NCBI GenBank assembly: GCA_005879985.1
Contig: VBIA01000051.1
Span: forward strand, 1-39,723
Direction: 5' to 3'
Origin: Chloroflexota bacterium
GTDB lineage: Bacteria > Chloroflexota > Dormibacteria > Dormibacterales > Dormibacteraceae
Length of the DNA stretch: 39,723 nt
The translations under genes and the position numbers were made by a program. The notes beneath the pieces were generated by a model. That model was not told the DNA's origin, did no database searches, and was given only the letters and a program-made list of their open reading frames with translations. Below are positions 24,146-33,581 of the stretch, in pieces (the stretch's first letter is position 1; each line of letters opens with the position of its first letter).

Positions 24146-25513
24146 GTGGCGAAGAAGATCCTGCTCAACGAGGACGACATTCCTGACCGCTGGTACAACA
24201 TCCTGCCGGACATGCCGGCGCCGCCAGCGCCCTACCTCCATCCGGGAACCCTGCAGCCGATGGGGCCGGCTGACCTGGCCCCGATATTTCCGCAGGCGAT
24301 CATCGCCCAGGAGGTCTCGGCCGAGCCCTGGATCGAGATCCCGGATGAAGTACGCGAGATCTACCGCATCTGGCGGCCAACACCGCTGTACCGAGCCGAC
24401 CGTCTGGAGAAGGCGCTGGACACTCCCGCGCACATCTATTTCAAGTACGAGGGAGTGTCCCCCGCAGGTTCGCACAAGCCAAACACGGCAGTGCCGCAGG
24501 CTTACTACAACGCGAAGGAAGGCGTAAAGCGCCTGACGACCGAGACGGGAGCCGGTCAGTGGGGATCGGCGCTGTCATTTGCCGGAGCGCTGTTCGGGCT
24601 CGAGGTAACGGTCTACATGGTCAAGGTCTCCTACGAGCAGAAGCCCTATCGGCGGGCGATGATGGAGACCTGGGGGGCGACGGTCTACGCGTCCCCGACC
24701 AATCTGACCAATGCCGGTCGCGGCATATTAAAGGACGACCCGGACTCGCCAGGCAGCCTCGGGATCGCGATCTCCGAAGCCGTCGAGGACGCCGCCACCC
24801 ACGACGATGCCAAGTACTCGCTCGGTTCGGTCGTCAACCACGTTCTCCTGCACCAGACAGTGATCGGCCTCGAAGCCAAGAAGCAAATGGAGATGGCCGG
24901 CGCGTACCCGGATGTGGTGATCGGGTGCGTCGGCGGCGGCTCCAATTTTGCCGGCCTGGCATACCCGTTCATCGGTGACAAGCTGACGGGGAAGCAACCC
25001 CAGACACGTTTCCTGGCCGCGGAGCCGGCTGCCTGTCCCACTTTGACACGCGGGGTCTACGCCTACGACTTTGGGGACGCCGTCGGCATGGGTCCGGTGG
25101 CGAAGATGTTCACGCTGGGCCACAGCTTCATTCCCGATCGGATTCACGCGGGCGGGCTCCGCTACCACGGAGATGCCCCATCGCTGTGCATGCTCGTTGA
25201 TCAGAAAGTTGTGGAGGCCAGGGCGTACAAGCAGAACGAGTGTTTCGCCGAAGCAGTGCGGTTTGCGCGCTGCGAGGGGTTTCTGCCTGCGCCGGAGGCG
25301 GCCCATGCCCTGCGGGCGGTGGCAGAGGAGGCGGCCTCGGCTCGAGAGGCCGGCGAAAAGAGAATCATTCTCTTCGGTCTCTCAGGGCACGGTCATTTCG
25401 ACATGTCGGCATATGACGCGTACTTCGCCGGCAAGCTGGAGGATGTCGAGCTTTCCCAGTCGAGAATCGACGCCGCCATCGAGGAGCTGCCCAGGGTCCC
25501 CGCGATGTCCTAG
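24146..25513 (+). CDS. trpB: Tryptophan synthase beta chain, TrpB2 type
   Basis: A 455-residue PLP enzyme of the TrpB2 (long, TrpA-independent) group: L-serine (or O-phosphoserine) + indole gives L-tryptophan. PLP lysine Lys111 is in GSHKPN, the catalytic Glu133 in ETGAGQWG, the phosphate-binding GGGSN at 263-267 and the late GLSGHGH loop near 413. All are intact. The N-terminal extension (residues about 1-60, Pro-rich with WYNILPDMP) is typical of TrpB2. The GTG at 24146 has AGGAGG 10 bases upstream. No trpA or other trp biosynthesis gene is near; instead it converges on kynureninase with 5 bases between stops. That suggests indole salvage into the kynurenine route, an inference. Confidence 0.9.
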   Translation: MAKKILLNEDDIPDRWYNILPDMPAPPAPYLHPGTLQPMGPADLAPIFPQAIIAQEVSAEPWIEIPDEVREIYRIWRPTPLYRADRLEKALDTPAHIYFKYEGVSPAGSHKPNTAVPQAYYNAKEGVKRLTTETGAGQWGSALSFAGALFGLEVTVYMVKVSYEQKPYRRAMMETWGATVYASPTNLTNAGRGILKDDPDSPGSLGIAISEAVEDAATHDDAKYSLGSVVNHVLLHQTVIGLEAKKQMEMAGAYPDVVIGCVGGGSNFAGLAYPFIGDKLTGKQPQTRFLAAEPAACPTLTRGVYAYDFGDAVGMGPVAKMFTLGHSFIPDRIHAGGLRYHGDAPSLCMLVDQKVVEARAYKQNECFAEAVRFARCEGFLPAPEAAHALRAVAEEAASAREAGEKRIILFGLSGHGHFDMSAYDAYFAGKLEDVELSQSRIDAAIEELPRVPAMS

Positions 25514-25518
25514 GCGAA

Positions 25519-26748
25519 TCAGGGCACGCCGGCCCTGACTTCAAAGCGGGGTTCGAGGTAAGTCCGCCGCCTCAGCACGTCGCTCAGCTGTTCTGCGGCA
25601 TCCCACATGTCGACATAGCGCGTGTACAGCGGCGTCAGACCGAATCTCGCGATATCTGGGGGTCGATGATCGCCAACAATGCCGACCTCGGCCAGAGCTC
25701 GCACGAGACCGTAGGCGTTGGGGTGCCTGAACGACACCTGAGAGCCGCGAGTGGCCGGCTCTTGTGGCGACGCCAGCTCCAAACCGAATCCTTCGCACTG
25801 GCGCATGACCTGGTCGATGAGCAGGTCCGCCAGGACCAGGGACTTTGATCGGACCAGGGCGATGTCGATGGTCAGCCACAGGTCGATTGCCGCTTCGAGC
25901 GCGGCCACAGACAGGATGGCGGGAGTTCCAGTAAGGAACCGTCGCGCGTCCGGTGCCGGCCTGTAACCACCATCAAAGTCAAATGGGTGGTCGTGTCCGA
26001 ACCAGCCTGGGATCGGATTGTTCAGGTCGCCGTGGAACCGGCGAGCAGCGAAGATGTAGGCCGGTGCCCCTGGACCGCCGTTCAGGAACTTATAGGTGCA
26101 TCCGACCGCCAGGTCTACCTCGGCGCCGTTGAGATCAAGAGGCACTGCACCTGCGCTGTGGCAAAGATCCCACACGAACAGCGCGCCCGCATCGTGAGCG
26201 GCCTTTGTGAGCTCGCGCAGGTCCAACATGTGTCCGGTCCGGTAGTCCACATGCGTGGCCGTGACCACGGCCACACCATGCTGGATGGCTTCGCCGAGTT
26301 GGTTGCGCGGGACGCGGCGAAGCTGTACACCCCATTTCTTCGCTACCGCCTCTGCGATGTACAGGTCGGTAGGGAAGTTCTGGTCATCGGTAAGGATCGC
26401 TCCACCGCGGTGCAGACTGAGCGCCGCGTTCAGGGCTTTGTAGAGGTTGACGGACGTCGTGTCGCCCAGCACCACCTCCGATGGGCGCGCGCCGAGCAGG
26501 CGCCCGATCTTGTCGCCCACTCGTATGGGAGCGTCGGCCCAACCGGCGTTGTTCCAACTCGAGATCAGACCGTGAGCCCACTGGCTCATCGCCTCGGAAA
26601 GGCGATTCCGCGCCTCGCGCGGCATGGCGCCAAGCGAGTTTCCGTCAAGGTAAGTCAATCGCGGAGGCAGATCGAACTGCTCTCTGATGGATGCCAACGG
26701 ATCTTCGACGTCGAGCCGCAGGAACTGTTCCCGGCTGTTCAACCTCAT
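25519..26748 (-). CDS. kynU: Kynureninase
   Basis: A 409-residue PLP enzyme splitting L-kynurenine into anthranilate and L-alanine. It has the family start LTYLDGNSLG (31-40), SWNNAGW (64-70), the PLP-binding DLCHS (Asp194, His197) and the Schiff-base lysine Lys220 in YKFLNGGPG. Length matches bacterial KynU (about 405-420). The ATG at 26748 follows the tryptophan dioxygenase stop by 27 bases, so both are co-expressed. Its product anthranilate is the substrate of the CoA ligase at 20053, which ties the two halves of the cluster together. Confidence 0.95.
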   Translation of the reverse strand: MRLNSREQFLRLDVEDPLASIREQFDLPPRLTYLDGNSLGAMPREARNRLSEAMSQWAHGLISSWNNAGWADAPIRVGDKIGRLLGARPSEVVLGDTTSVNLYKALNAALSLHRGGAILTDDQNFPTDLYIAEAVAKKWGVQLRRVPRNQLGEAIQHGVAVVTATHVDYRTGHMLDLRELTKAAHDAGALFVWDLCHSAGAVPLDLNGAEVDLAVGCTYKFLNGGPGAPAYIFAARRFHGDLNNPIPGWFGHDHPFDFDGGYRPAPDARRFLTGTPAILSVAALEAAIDLWLTIDIALVRSKSLVLADLLIDQVMRQCEGFGLELASPQEPATRGSQVSFRHPNAYGLVRALAEVGIVGDHRPPDIARFGLTPLYTRYVDMWDAAEQLSDVLRRRTYLEPRFEVRAGVP

Positions 26749-26775
26749 GAGCGGTCTACCGCCAGCCGGTCAAGA

Positions 26776-27507
26776 TCAGAGGCGGCCGCGAATGGCCCAC
26801 AGGTCGGGGAACGCCGGCTGGAAGAGCGTTCGACGTAGATACTCAGCGCCCGAGGAGCCACCAGTGCCCGGCTTGTCGCCGATTGTCCGCTCGACCATCT
26901 TCACATGCCGGTACCGCCACTCCTGAAAGCCCTCGTCGAGATCAACCAACCGCTCCGCGACCTGGGCAGCCTCACCATCGTCGTGGTAGACGGACAAAAG
27001 GATCAACTGTGTCGCCGCGGACGGTTGCAGAGGCCGTGAGAGATCTCTGTTGACCAGTTCCTCCGGAACCGTGTAGCCAACTTTGGATAGATAGCGCAGG
27101 TAAGAGTCGAAGACTGTCATGCCACCGTGCGCCGATCTGCCGGACACACCCAGGGTTGCCTCAAGCGCCCGGAATTGAGCCGACTCAAAACCGCTGGCTG
27201 ACTCGAGCCGGCTCCGAAACGCCAGGAACTGAGTCGGTGTCAGCGTCTCCAGAACATCGACTTGTGCGACCACGGTCTTGAGGATCGTCAATATGCGTTT
27301 GAGAGTCGCCAGGGCGTGGGCGGTGTGGCCGGATTCGAGGCGCAGCTGCAGGAATGTGAGCTCATGGAGGAGCTCTTTGAACCAGAGTTCGTAAATCTGA
27401 TGAACGATGATGAAGAGCATCTCGTCGTGCTCCTCGGAGCGCGGCTGCTGCGCGGACAGCACCTGGTCGAGCGCGAGATAAGACACGTACGTCTGTGCCT
27501 TTGACAC
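26776..27507 (-). CDS. kynA: Tryptophan 2,3-dioxygenase
   Basis: A 243-residue heme dioxygenase opening the indole ring of L-tryptophan to N-formylkynurenine. Family marks: HDEMLFIIVHQIYELWFKEL in two parts (27-46), with the distal His at 36; VLETLTPTQFLAFR; and RYRHVKMVERTIG with the proximal heme His near 201, followed by the substrate loop GTGGSSG. It is shorter than the Xanthomonas enzyme (about 298), mainly at the N-terminus and before the FDSYLRYL helix, as in some short bacterial TDOs. An open frame continues upstream, but I choose the GTG at 27507; the residues before it are not TDO-like. It lies 55 bases after livF and 27 before kynU. Confidence 0.9.
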   Translation of the reverse strand: MSKAQTYVSYLALDQVLSAQQPRSEEHDEMLFIIVHQIYELWFKELLHELTFLQLRLESGHTAHALATLKRILTILKTVVAQVDVLETLTPTQFLAFRSRLESASGFESAQFRALEATLGVSGRSAHGGMTVFDSYLRYLSKVGYTVPEELVNRDLSRPLQPSAATQLILLSVYHDDGEAAQVAERLVDLDEGFQEWRYRHVKMVERTIGDKPGTGGSSGAEYLRRTLFQPAFPDLWAIRGRL

Positions 27508-27562
27508 GCCCAGAGGGTACGACAGGCAAAGAGTGTCGCCACTCGCCTGGCGTTTAGCTGAG

Positions 27563-28279
27563 CTACAGACCGAGGTAGGCCTTGCGGATGTTAGGGTCGT
27601 CTCGCAGGTCGGCCGCGGCGCCGGCAAGCACCATCCGGCCGTTTTCCAGGACGTACGCACGCTGGGCGACGTCGAGCGCAACGAGCACATCCTGCTCGAC
27701 CAGCAGCAGGGCGGTGCCGGCCGCGTGGATGTCCTTCACCACGTCGATCAGCCGGTCGACGATCTTGGGCGCTAGCCCCAGGGACATCTCGTCCACCATC
27801 AGGAGCTTCGGTCGCGCCATCAGCCCGCGGCCGATCGCGACCATCTGTTGCTCGCCTCCAGAAAGCGTGCGCGCCTCCCGGTTCAGTTTGTCCTTGAGAG
27901 CCGGGAAGTACTCGAGCACGCTTCGCACCTCCGCATCGATGTCGCCGTCACGGCGCGCGTACGCACCGAGCCGCAGGTTCTTCTCAACCGACATCGTGTC
28001 GAAGAGCCGGCGGCCCTGGGGCACGTGCGCGATACCGGCCTTGACGATGGCTTCAGGACGCGCGTTCGTGATATCGCGTCCCGAGAATGCGATGCTCCCC
28101 GCTCTCGCACGCACGAGCCCGCTAAGTGTGCCGAGCAAGGTGGACTTGCCGGCACCGTTTGCTCCCACCAGTGCAATGAGCTCCCCCGGAGCGATTTCCA
28201 TGTCGATCTCGAACAGCACCGGCCCTGCCGCGAAGCCTGCGGTCAGGCCGTTCACGCGAAGGAGCTGTTCAGCTGCCAC
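27563..28279 (-). CDS. livF: Branched-chain amino acid-type ABC transporter ATP-binding protein (LivF)
   Basis: A 238-residue ATPase. Walker A GANGAGKST is at 39-47, the Q-loop in HVPQGRRLF, the signature LSGGEQQ at 139-145 and Walker B LLMVDEMSLGLAP from 159. The MSLGLAP ending is a LivF hallmark. The GTG start overlaps the LivG stop by 11 bases. Together with LivG it powers the LivHM channel. In this cluster the cargo is probably tryptophan, kynurenine or anthranilate rather than leucine, an inference from the genes in the same operon. Confidence 0.93.
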   Translation of the reverse strand: MAAEQLLRVNGLTAGFAAGPVLFEIDMEIAPGELIALVGANGAGKSTLLGTLSGLVRARAGSIAFSGRDITNARPEAIVKAGIAHVPQGRRLFDTMSVEKNLRLGAYARRDGDIDAEVRSVLEYFPALKDKLNREARTLSGGEQQMVAIGRGLMARPKLLMVDEMSLGLAPKIVDRLIDVVKDIHAAGTALLLVEQDVLVALDVAQRAYVLENGRMVLAGAAADLRDDPNIRKAYLGL

Positions 28280-29021
28280 GTAGCCGCCTCGCGTATCGCT
28301 CGCCGAGGTAAGCCTGGATCACTCGCTCGTCGCGGAGGACGACGTCCGGCGGCCCGTCGGCCAGCACGCGGCCGACGTCTAGCACAACCACCCTCGCGCA
28401 CACGCCGACGATCACGCGCATGACGTGCTCGATCAGGACGACGGTCACGCCGCTTTCGTGGACGGCCCGGACCATCTCGAGCGCGTCGTCGATCTCCACC
28501 GAGTTGAGCCCGGCCATCACCTCGTCGAGCAGCAGCAGCTTCGGCCGAGTCGCCACGGCCCTGGCGACCTCAAGCCGTTTGCGGTCCGGGATGGTCAGAG
28601 CGCTGACAGGCAGGTCCGCCTTCGATCGCAGGCCGACCAGCTCGAGCACGCTGTCGGCGCGTCCGAAAGCCGCCCCGAGCCGGGGCCGTTCCTCATCGCT
28701 GCCAAACAGCGCACCCGCCACGACGTTCTCGCGAACCGTCATCGAGGTGAAGGGCTTGACGATCTGAAAAGTCCTGCCGATACCGAGCCGTGCCACCCTG
28801 AAGGGAGCCAGCCCGGCGATCGATGCGCCCTGCCAGCGAACGTCCCCGTCGTCAAGCCTGTACACCCCGCTGATGCAGTTGAGCAACGTGGTCTTTCCGG
28901 CGCCGTTCGGCCCGATGACGCCGAGGATCTCCCCCTTCCCAATCGCGAACGTGACGCCGTCGACGGCTGCCACGCCGCCAAAGCGCTTGGTGACGTTCTT
29001 CAGCTCGAGCTGAGGATCCAC
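28269..29021 (-). CDS. livG: Branched-chain amino acid-type ABC transporter ATP-binding protein (LivG)
   Basis: A 250-residue ATPase with Walker A GPNGAGKTT at 37-45, followed by LLNCISGVY, and Walker B LLLLDEVMAGLN. The signature motif is unusual: where LSYGxQR is expected it reads LTIPDRKRLEVARA. This variant occurs in a subgroup of Liv-type transporters and probably still works. The GTG start at 29021 lies 5 bases after the LivM stop. It shares the operon with livJHMF and the kynurenine genes. Confidence 0.92.
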   Translation of the reverse strand: MDPQLELKNVTKRFGGVAAVDGVTFAIGKGEILGVIGPNGAGKTTLLNCISGVYRLDDGDVRWQGASIAGLAPFRVARLGIGRTFQIVKPFTSMTVRENVVAGALFGSDEERPRLGAAFGRADSVLELVGLRSKADLPVSALTIPDRKRLEVARAVATRPKLLLLDEVMAGLNSVEIDDALEMVRAVHESGVTVVLIEHVMRVIVGVCARVVVLDVGRVLADGPPDVVLRDERVIQAYLGERYARRLRGS

Positions 29022-29026
29022 AGACG

Positions 29027-30106
29027 TCAGATGGAAGTCTCACGAAGCGACCGGCGCAGGTAGGCGATGCTCAAAGCGCTGCGGCCGCCGAAGAAGTCGA
29101 TGACGCCGCGCGGTGCGAAGACCACGACCAGCGTCAGCAGTACGCCAAGCACCACCTGAGCGAGCACAGGCATCGCATCGTCGGGCACGAACGGGATCTG
29201 GAGGGTGATCGGGAGGCTGCCGCTCAGGAACTGGATCAGCAGCTGCAGCACCACGGCTCCGGCGGCGGGGCCGAAAACGGTACCGGTCCCCCCGAGGAGA
29301 GCCATCAGGATCATCTCGACGTTGTAGCCGATGGGAAAGGAGTTCTCCTGGTCGATGAAGACGTTCCACTGCGCGAACACGCCGCCCGCCAGTCCGGTCA
29401 GCGCCGCCGCGAGCGCGAATGCGGCGACTTTGTAAGCGGTCGTGTTTACTCCGATCACAGCGGCGGCCTCTTCGTTCTCGCGAATCGCGATCAGCCCGTA
29501 ACCAAAGCGGCTGCGCAGCACCGCCCAGGTGACCCCGATCGAGACGGCCGCCGCCGCGAGCATGAGATAGAAGAAGTAGAGATCGCGGTTGGGAACTGCG
29601 AGGATCGGCAAGAAAAGTCCGCTGGCGCCCCCGAACAGCGGCTCGCCACGAAAGTCGACGTTCTGGACGAGCTCGCCTACAGCAACTCCCACCCCAAGGC
29701 TCGCGACGGCAAAGTAGTGGCCACGCAATCTAAGTAGCGGAAGGCCGATCAGCACCGCGAAGACGGCGGCGGCGGCGGGGGCCAGGGGCAGCGCGAGCAG
29801 AAACGGCCACCTCGCTTTGGTGATCAACATCCCGACCGTGTAGGCGCCGATGCCGAAGAAGGCCACGTTGCCGAAGGCGGCATAACCGGTGAGCCCGCCG
29901 ATGATGTTCCACGCCGAAGCCATGACGACGAACATCGCAGTGATGGTGGCGAGCCGGAACCAGAGCTTGTCGGTGAGCAGCGGCATGCCGAGCGACTGCA
30001 GCACGTCCAGCGAGGAGAGCGGGGCGAGCACGGCGTAGGCAATCACCGCCATCGCCAGGGCGACGAAGATGCGATTCCAAGTCCGCGAGGCGGGCATCCC
30101 GATCAT
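29027..30106 (-). CDS. livM: Branched-chain amino acid-type ABC transporter permease (LivM)
   Basis: A 359-residue membrane protein with about 9-10 hydrophobic segments. LivM marks are NIIGGLTGYAAFGNVAFFGIGAY (in two parts, about 67-89), LRLRGHYFAVASLG and the cytoplasmic EAA-like loop IRENEEAAAVIGVNTTAYK, followed by FGPAAGAVVL. It forms the channel with LivH. Its ATG overlaps the LivH stop as ATGA. No truncation is evident. Confidence 0.93.
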   Translation of the reverse strand: MIGMPASRTWNRIFVALAMAVIAYAVLAPLSSLDVLQSLGMPLLTDKLWFRLATITAMFVVMASAWNIIGGLTGYAAFGNVAFFGIGAYTVGMLITKARWPFLLALPLAPAAAAVFAVLIGLPLLRLRGHYFAVASLGVGVAVGELVQNVDFRGEPLFGGASGLFLPILAVPNRDLYFFYLMLAAAAVSIGVTWAVLRSRFGYGLIAIRENEEAAAVIGVNTTAYKVAAFALAAALTGLAGGVFAQWNVFIDQENSFPIGYNVEMILMALLGGTGTVFGPAAGAVVLQLLIQFLSGSLPITLQIPFVPDDAMPVLAQVVLGVLLTLVVVFAPRGVIDFFGGRSALSIAYLRRSLRETSI

Positions 30107-30972
30107 CGGAGGCGGCCCATCAAGCCTTGGGGTCGGGTGACCAGGATCAGCACCATGACGCCAAAGGCGATCGCGTTAGCGAACACGGACCCCGAGCCCG
30201 GGATCGACTGGCCGAACGCCTCGACCAGCCCGAAGACGAGGCCACCTACGACCGTGGCGCTCACGCGACCGAGACCACCCAGGATGACGACGACGAAGGC
30301 CTGCAGTGTGTACGGCTCGCCCGCAGTCGGCGTGATCGCCTGAATCATGGCGATCATTCCCCCTGCGACGCCGGCGACCGCCGCGCCGAGGCCAAAGGTG
30401 ACCGCGTACGCGTGGCGCAGGTCGATGCCGACCAGCTGCGCCGCGTCACGGTCCGAGCCCACCGCCTGGATGGCCAGTCCGACGCGGGTGCGACTGAGCA
30501 GAATCGCCAGCACGGCCGCCATCACAAGGGCGATGCCGAGCGCCGCCAGGCGGATGTATGGGATGACGAGGCCGCCGAGTTCCAGGCCTGCGCCTGAGTA
30601 AGCGGTGGTGACCGAGCGGAAGTCGGACTTGAAGATCAGTAGAAGGACGTTGACCGCGATCAAGTTCAGACCGAAGGTCAACAAGAAGGTGAAGAGCAGG
30701 GGGGCACGAATGATTCGGTTGATCACCCCGCGCTGGACGGCGTATCCGAGGACGAAGAGCGCGATCGCATCGATAGGCAGCGTGAGAAACGGATCCACGC
30801 CCCAGACGGCGAACATTTGCCAGGTCAGATACGCACCGATGATCACCAGCGCCCCGTGCGCGAGGTTGACGATGTTGAGGACGCCCCAGACCAGGCCAAA
30901 GCCGACTCCCACCGCCGCATAGATCCCACCGGCCAGCAGGCCGATGATCACCAGCTGAGCGAAGGCGGCCAA
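30103..30972 (-). CDS. livH: Branched-chain amino acid-type ABC transporter permease (LivH)
   Basis: A 289-residue membrane protein with about 8 hydrophobic segments. It shows the LivH pattern: GLLAGGIYAAVGVGFGLVWG at the start, NLAHGALVIIGAYL, the loop QAVGSDRDAAQLVGIDLRH and VVILGGLGRVSATVVGG near the C-terminus. The start is a TTG at 30972, 14 bases after the binding-protein stop. It pairs with LivM in the same operon; all segments expected for the family seem present. Confidence 0.92.
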   Translation of the reverse strand: MAAFAQLVIIGLLAGGIYAAVGVGFGLVWGVLNIVNLAHGALVIIGAYLTWQMFAVWGVDPFLTLPIDAIALFVLGYAVQRGVINRIIRAPLLFTFLLTFGLNLIAVNVLLLIFKSDFRSVTTAYSGAGLELGGLVIPYIRLAALGIALVMAAVLAILLSRTRVGLAIQAVGSDRDAAQLVGIDLRHAYAVTFGLGAAVAGVAGGMIAMIQAITPTAGEPYTLQAFVVVILGGLGRVSATVVGGLVFGLVEAFGQSIPGSGSVFANAIAFGVMVLILVTRPQGLMGRLR

Positions 30973-30986
30973 CCGCTAGCCGGACA

Positions 30987-32213
30987 TCATCGCTGGTCCC
31001 ATCCCGGCGTTGGGTACATCGCCTGCTTGTCGGCGACGTCGGCGGGGAAGACGGTGTGGTGCTGGCCGTTCTGGATCTGCTCGACCACCATTGGCTTGTA
31101 GACGTTGATGCCGCGGCTATCGAACTTGATCTTGCCGTAGAACGTCGTCACGTCCAGGGCCGCCAGTGCGTCACGGACCTTTTTGGGGTCCAGGGATTTC
31201 GCGTTCTCGATCGCGCGCTGCAACGCGAGGCAGGCCGCGGTCGACTCCGCGACGTGGTAGTCCGGGGCGCCCTCGCTCGGGTATTTCGCCTTGTAGGCAG
31301 CGACGTAGTCCGCCACCGAGAGGTAGAAGTCCGCCGTGTACTTGACCTGAGGCGTCCACTGTGACCCGTCGTAGACGTAGTCCGCGTCCTTGCCCAGCGA
31401 CGTGATGAAATCAGGCGTGGAGGGGCCGACTGAGTAGGCGAATATCTTGGCGTTCAGCTTCTGCTCCTTGGCCGCCTTGTTGATCGCTATCGCCTCGGCC
31501 AGATGCCCTGAATTCAGCAGGATGTCGGGGTTGGCAGCTTTCGCCGCCTGGACCTCGGCGGTCAGGGCGGTGGCCCCGTTCTTGTACTTCTTGTAGAGAA
31601 CCACCTGCATGCCCTTGGTGGGTGCATAGTCGATGATGCCCTGGGCAACCTCGAGGCTGAAGTTGTCGTCCGCGCTCAGCATCGCGATCGTCGTGGGTTT
31701 CGGGTTGAGCGTCGCCGCCATGTCGAGCACGCCCTGCAAGTACTTGTTCGCCGGGCTGAGCACCCCAAACGTGTACTTGTAGCCCTGGTTGAAGATCGAC
31801 TGGGCCGCTCCGTTGGCCTCCACCATCGGGATCTGGTTCTGCTCTGCAATCGCGGCGTCGGTGGCCGTGGACGCGCTTCCGTACGGACCGAGCAGGAAGT
31901 TCGCCTTGTCCTCGGTGATGAGCTTCTGCATCAGAACCGCTGACTGGTTGGCGTTGCTCGTGTCGTCGTAATACTTGATGGTCACGGGATGCTTGGTCCC
32001 GTTGACGTTGATGCCTCCCTGCTTGTTGATCCAGTCAAGCCAGAGGTCGTAGCCCTGCTTGGTCAGGGCCGATTCTTTGGTGAGCGATCCGGTCAGGCCG
32101 AGCGGGGCTCCCAGTACGATCGTTGAGCCGGTGGCCCCCTGGTTCGAGGAGCTGCCGCACGCAAGGGCGACCACGCCCGCCACCGCCAGCAACGTCAAAA
32201 TCCGCGTCTTCAT
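30987..32213 (-). CDS. livJ: Branched-chain amino acid-type ABC transporter substrate-binding lipoprotein (LivJ/K type)
   Basis: A 408-residue Peripla_BP_6 protein. The signal peptide ends with the lipobox ALAC (Cys19), then a Ser/Asn-rich tether. Family marks are IVLGAPLGLTGSLTKESALTK near the N-terminus, LLGPYGSASTATDAAIAEQNQIPMVEANGAAQ (in pieces, middle of domain 1) and RDALAALDVTTFYGKIKFD near the C-terminus. It would capture an amino-acid-like or aromatic ligand outside the membrane. The ATG is preceded by GGGGGGAA. It follows the acyl-CoA dehydrogenase gene by 48 bases on the same strand. Confidence 0.92.
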   Translation of the reverse strand: MKTRILTLLAVAGVVALACGSSSNQGATGSTIVLGAPLGLTGSLTKESALTKQGYDLWLDWINKQGGINVNGTKHPVTIKYYDDTSNANQSAVLMQKLITEDKANFLLGPYGSASTATDAAIAEQNQIPMVEANGAAQSIFNQGYKYTFGVLSPANKYLQGVLDMAATLNPKPTTIAMLSADDNFSLEVAQGIIDYAPTKGMQVVLYKKYKNGATALTAEVQAAKAANPDILLNSGHLAEAIAINKAAKEQKLNAKIFAYSVGPSTPDFITSLGKDADYVYDGSQWTPQVKYTADFYLSVADYVAAYKAKYPSEGAPDYHVAESTAACLALQRAIENAKSLDPKKVRDALAALDVTTFYGKIKFDSRGINVYKPMVVEQIQNGQHHTVFPADVADKQAMYPTPGWDQR

Positions 32214-32261
32214 GCAGATTCCCCCCGTTCAGCCCGGCTTGCCAGCCTCATCTTATCTCCG

Positions 32262-33425
32262 TCACGATTCCTCGTCGTGCGCACGATAGAGACGACGCGC
32301 GATGACCGTCCGCAGGATGTCGTTGGTTCCTTCCCCGATAGCCATCAGGGGCGCATCGCGGTAGAACCTCTCGACATCGTATTCGGTCGAGTAGCCGTAG
32401 CCGCCGTGGATGCGCATCGCCTCCAGGGAGGCCTTGATGCAGATCTCCGAGGCGTAGAGCTTCGCCATCCCGGTTTCGAGGTCGGCCCTCTTCCCGGCGT
32501 CAAGGGCCGCCGCGGCCCACCACGTGAGCAGGCGCGCCGCCTGGACCTCGGTCGCCATGTCCGCCAGCTTGAGCTGGATGGCCTGGAAGTCAGCGATCGG
32601 TCTGCCAAACGCCTGCCGCTGACGGGCATAGTCGAGGGCGCGATCCAGGCACGCCTGCGCCACGCCGACGGCGCGGCCGGCGATGTTGACGCGCCCGAAC
32701 TCCAGCGCTGACAGCGCCTGCTGCAGGCCGCGTCCCTCCTCCCCGCCGAGCAGGTTCTCGACCGGCACACGGCAATCGGTGAAAAACACCTCCGCCGACT
32801 CGGTGCCCTTGTAGCCGAGCTTGTCGAGGTCTTTGCCGACGCTGAAGCCCAGCGTTCCGGCTTCGATCATCAGGAGGGACATCCCGCGATGTCGAGGCTC
32901 GGCCCTCGCGTCGGTCTTCACCAGCACGGGCAGCAGGTCTGCGTGGCGTGCGTTCGTGATCCAGGTCTTCGCTCCATTGACGATGTAGTCAGCACCGTCG
33001 CGCCGCGCCACAGTCGAGATTCCCTGCAGGTCGCTGCCGGCGCCGGGCTCCGTCAGGGCGATGCCTGAGCGATGCTCTCCGGTCGCAAGCCCTGGCAACC
33101 ACCGCCGGCGCTGCCCGGGCGTTCCGTACCTGGCGAGCATCCAGGTGGCAAGTGAATGCGATCCGAGAATGCCCGCGATGCCCATCCACGCCTTCGAGAT
33201 CTCTTCGAAGACGATCGCGTAGGAGACGGCGTCGACAGCGCTGCCGCCGTACTCGTCGGGCACGAGGACGCCGAACAGCCCCATCTTCTTCATCTCATCG
33301 ACGATCTCGGCCGGATAGCGCCCGCTCAACTCCCATTCGCGAGCAACCGGAGCGATGCTGCGACGAGCGAATTCGCGGATCAGGTCGCGAAACTCGGCCT
33401 GCTGTGGGGAGAGTTCGAAGTCCAC
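32262..33425 (-). CDS. Acyl-CoA dehydrogenase
   Basis: A 387-residue flavoprotein of the acyl-CoA dehydrogenase family, oxidising an acyl-CoA at C2-C3 and passing electrons to ETF. It has GIALTEPGAGSDLQG and YIVNGAKTWITNA in the middle domain, and the C-terminal GGYGYSTEYDVERFYRDA and IGEGTND, where the Glu is the expected catalytic base. The GTG start at 33425 heads the operon running through livJHMGF to kynA and kynU. A cyclic CoA ester formed after 2-aminobenzoyl-CoA dearomatisation is a plausible substrate, as a dehydrogenase is needed in that beta-oxidation-like phase; glutaryl- or short-chain acyl-CoA are alternatives. Confidence 0.92.
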   Translation of the reverse strand: MDFELSPQQAEFRDLIREFARRSIAPVAREWELSGRYPAEIVDEMKKMGLFGVLVPDEYGGSAVDAVSYAIVFEEISKAWMGIAGILGSHSLATWMLARYGTPGQRRRWLPGLATGEHRSGIALTEPGAGSDLQGISTVARRDGADYIVNGAKTWITNARHADLLPVLVKTDARAEPRHRGMSLLMIEAGTLGFSVGKDLDKLGYKGTESAEVFFTDCRVPVENLLGGEEGRGLQQALSALEFGRVNIAGRAVGVAQACLDRALDYARQRQAFGRPIADFQAIQLKLADMATEVQAARLLTWWAAAALDAGKRADLETGMAKLYASEICIKASLEAMRIHGGYGYSTEYDVERFYRDAPLMAIGEGTNDILRTVIARRLYRAHDEES

Positions 33426-33581
33426 CTGTTCAGCTCAGGCGCGGAAGCAAGGCGGCCGGCGATTGGCCGCGCCGGCCAGGCACCGAGAGGCACGAGCGCC
33501 TTTGCCGCTGCGGCCGGGATGGCGAGGACATCGCTGATGCATTTATAGACTTCCTGGCAATGTCGAAAGCGAGACGGTCTG

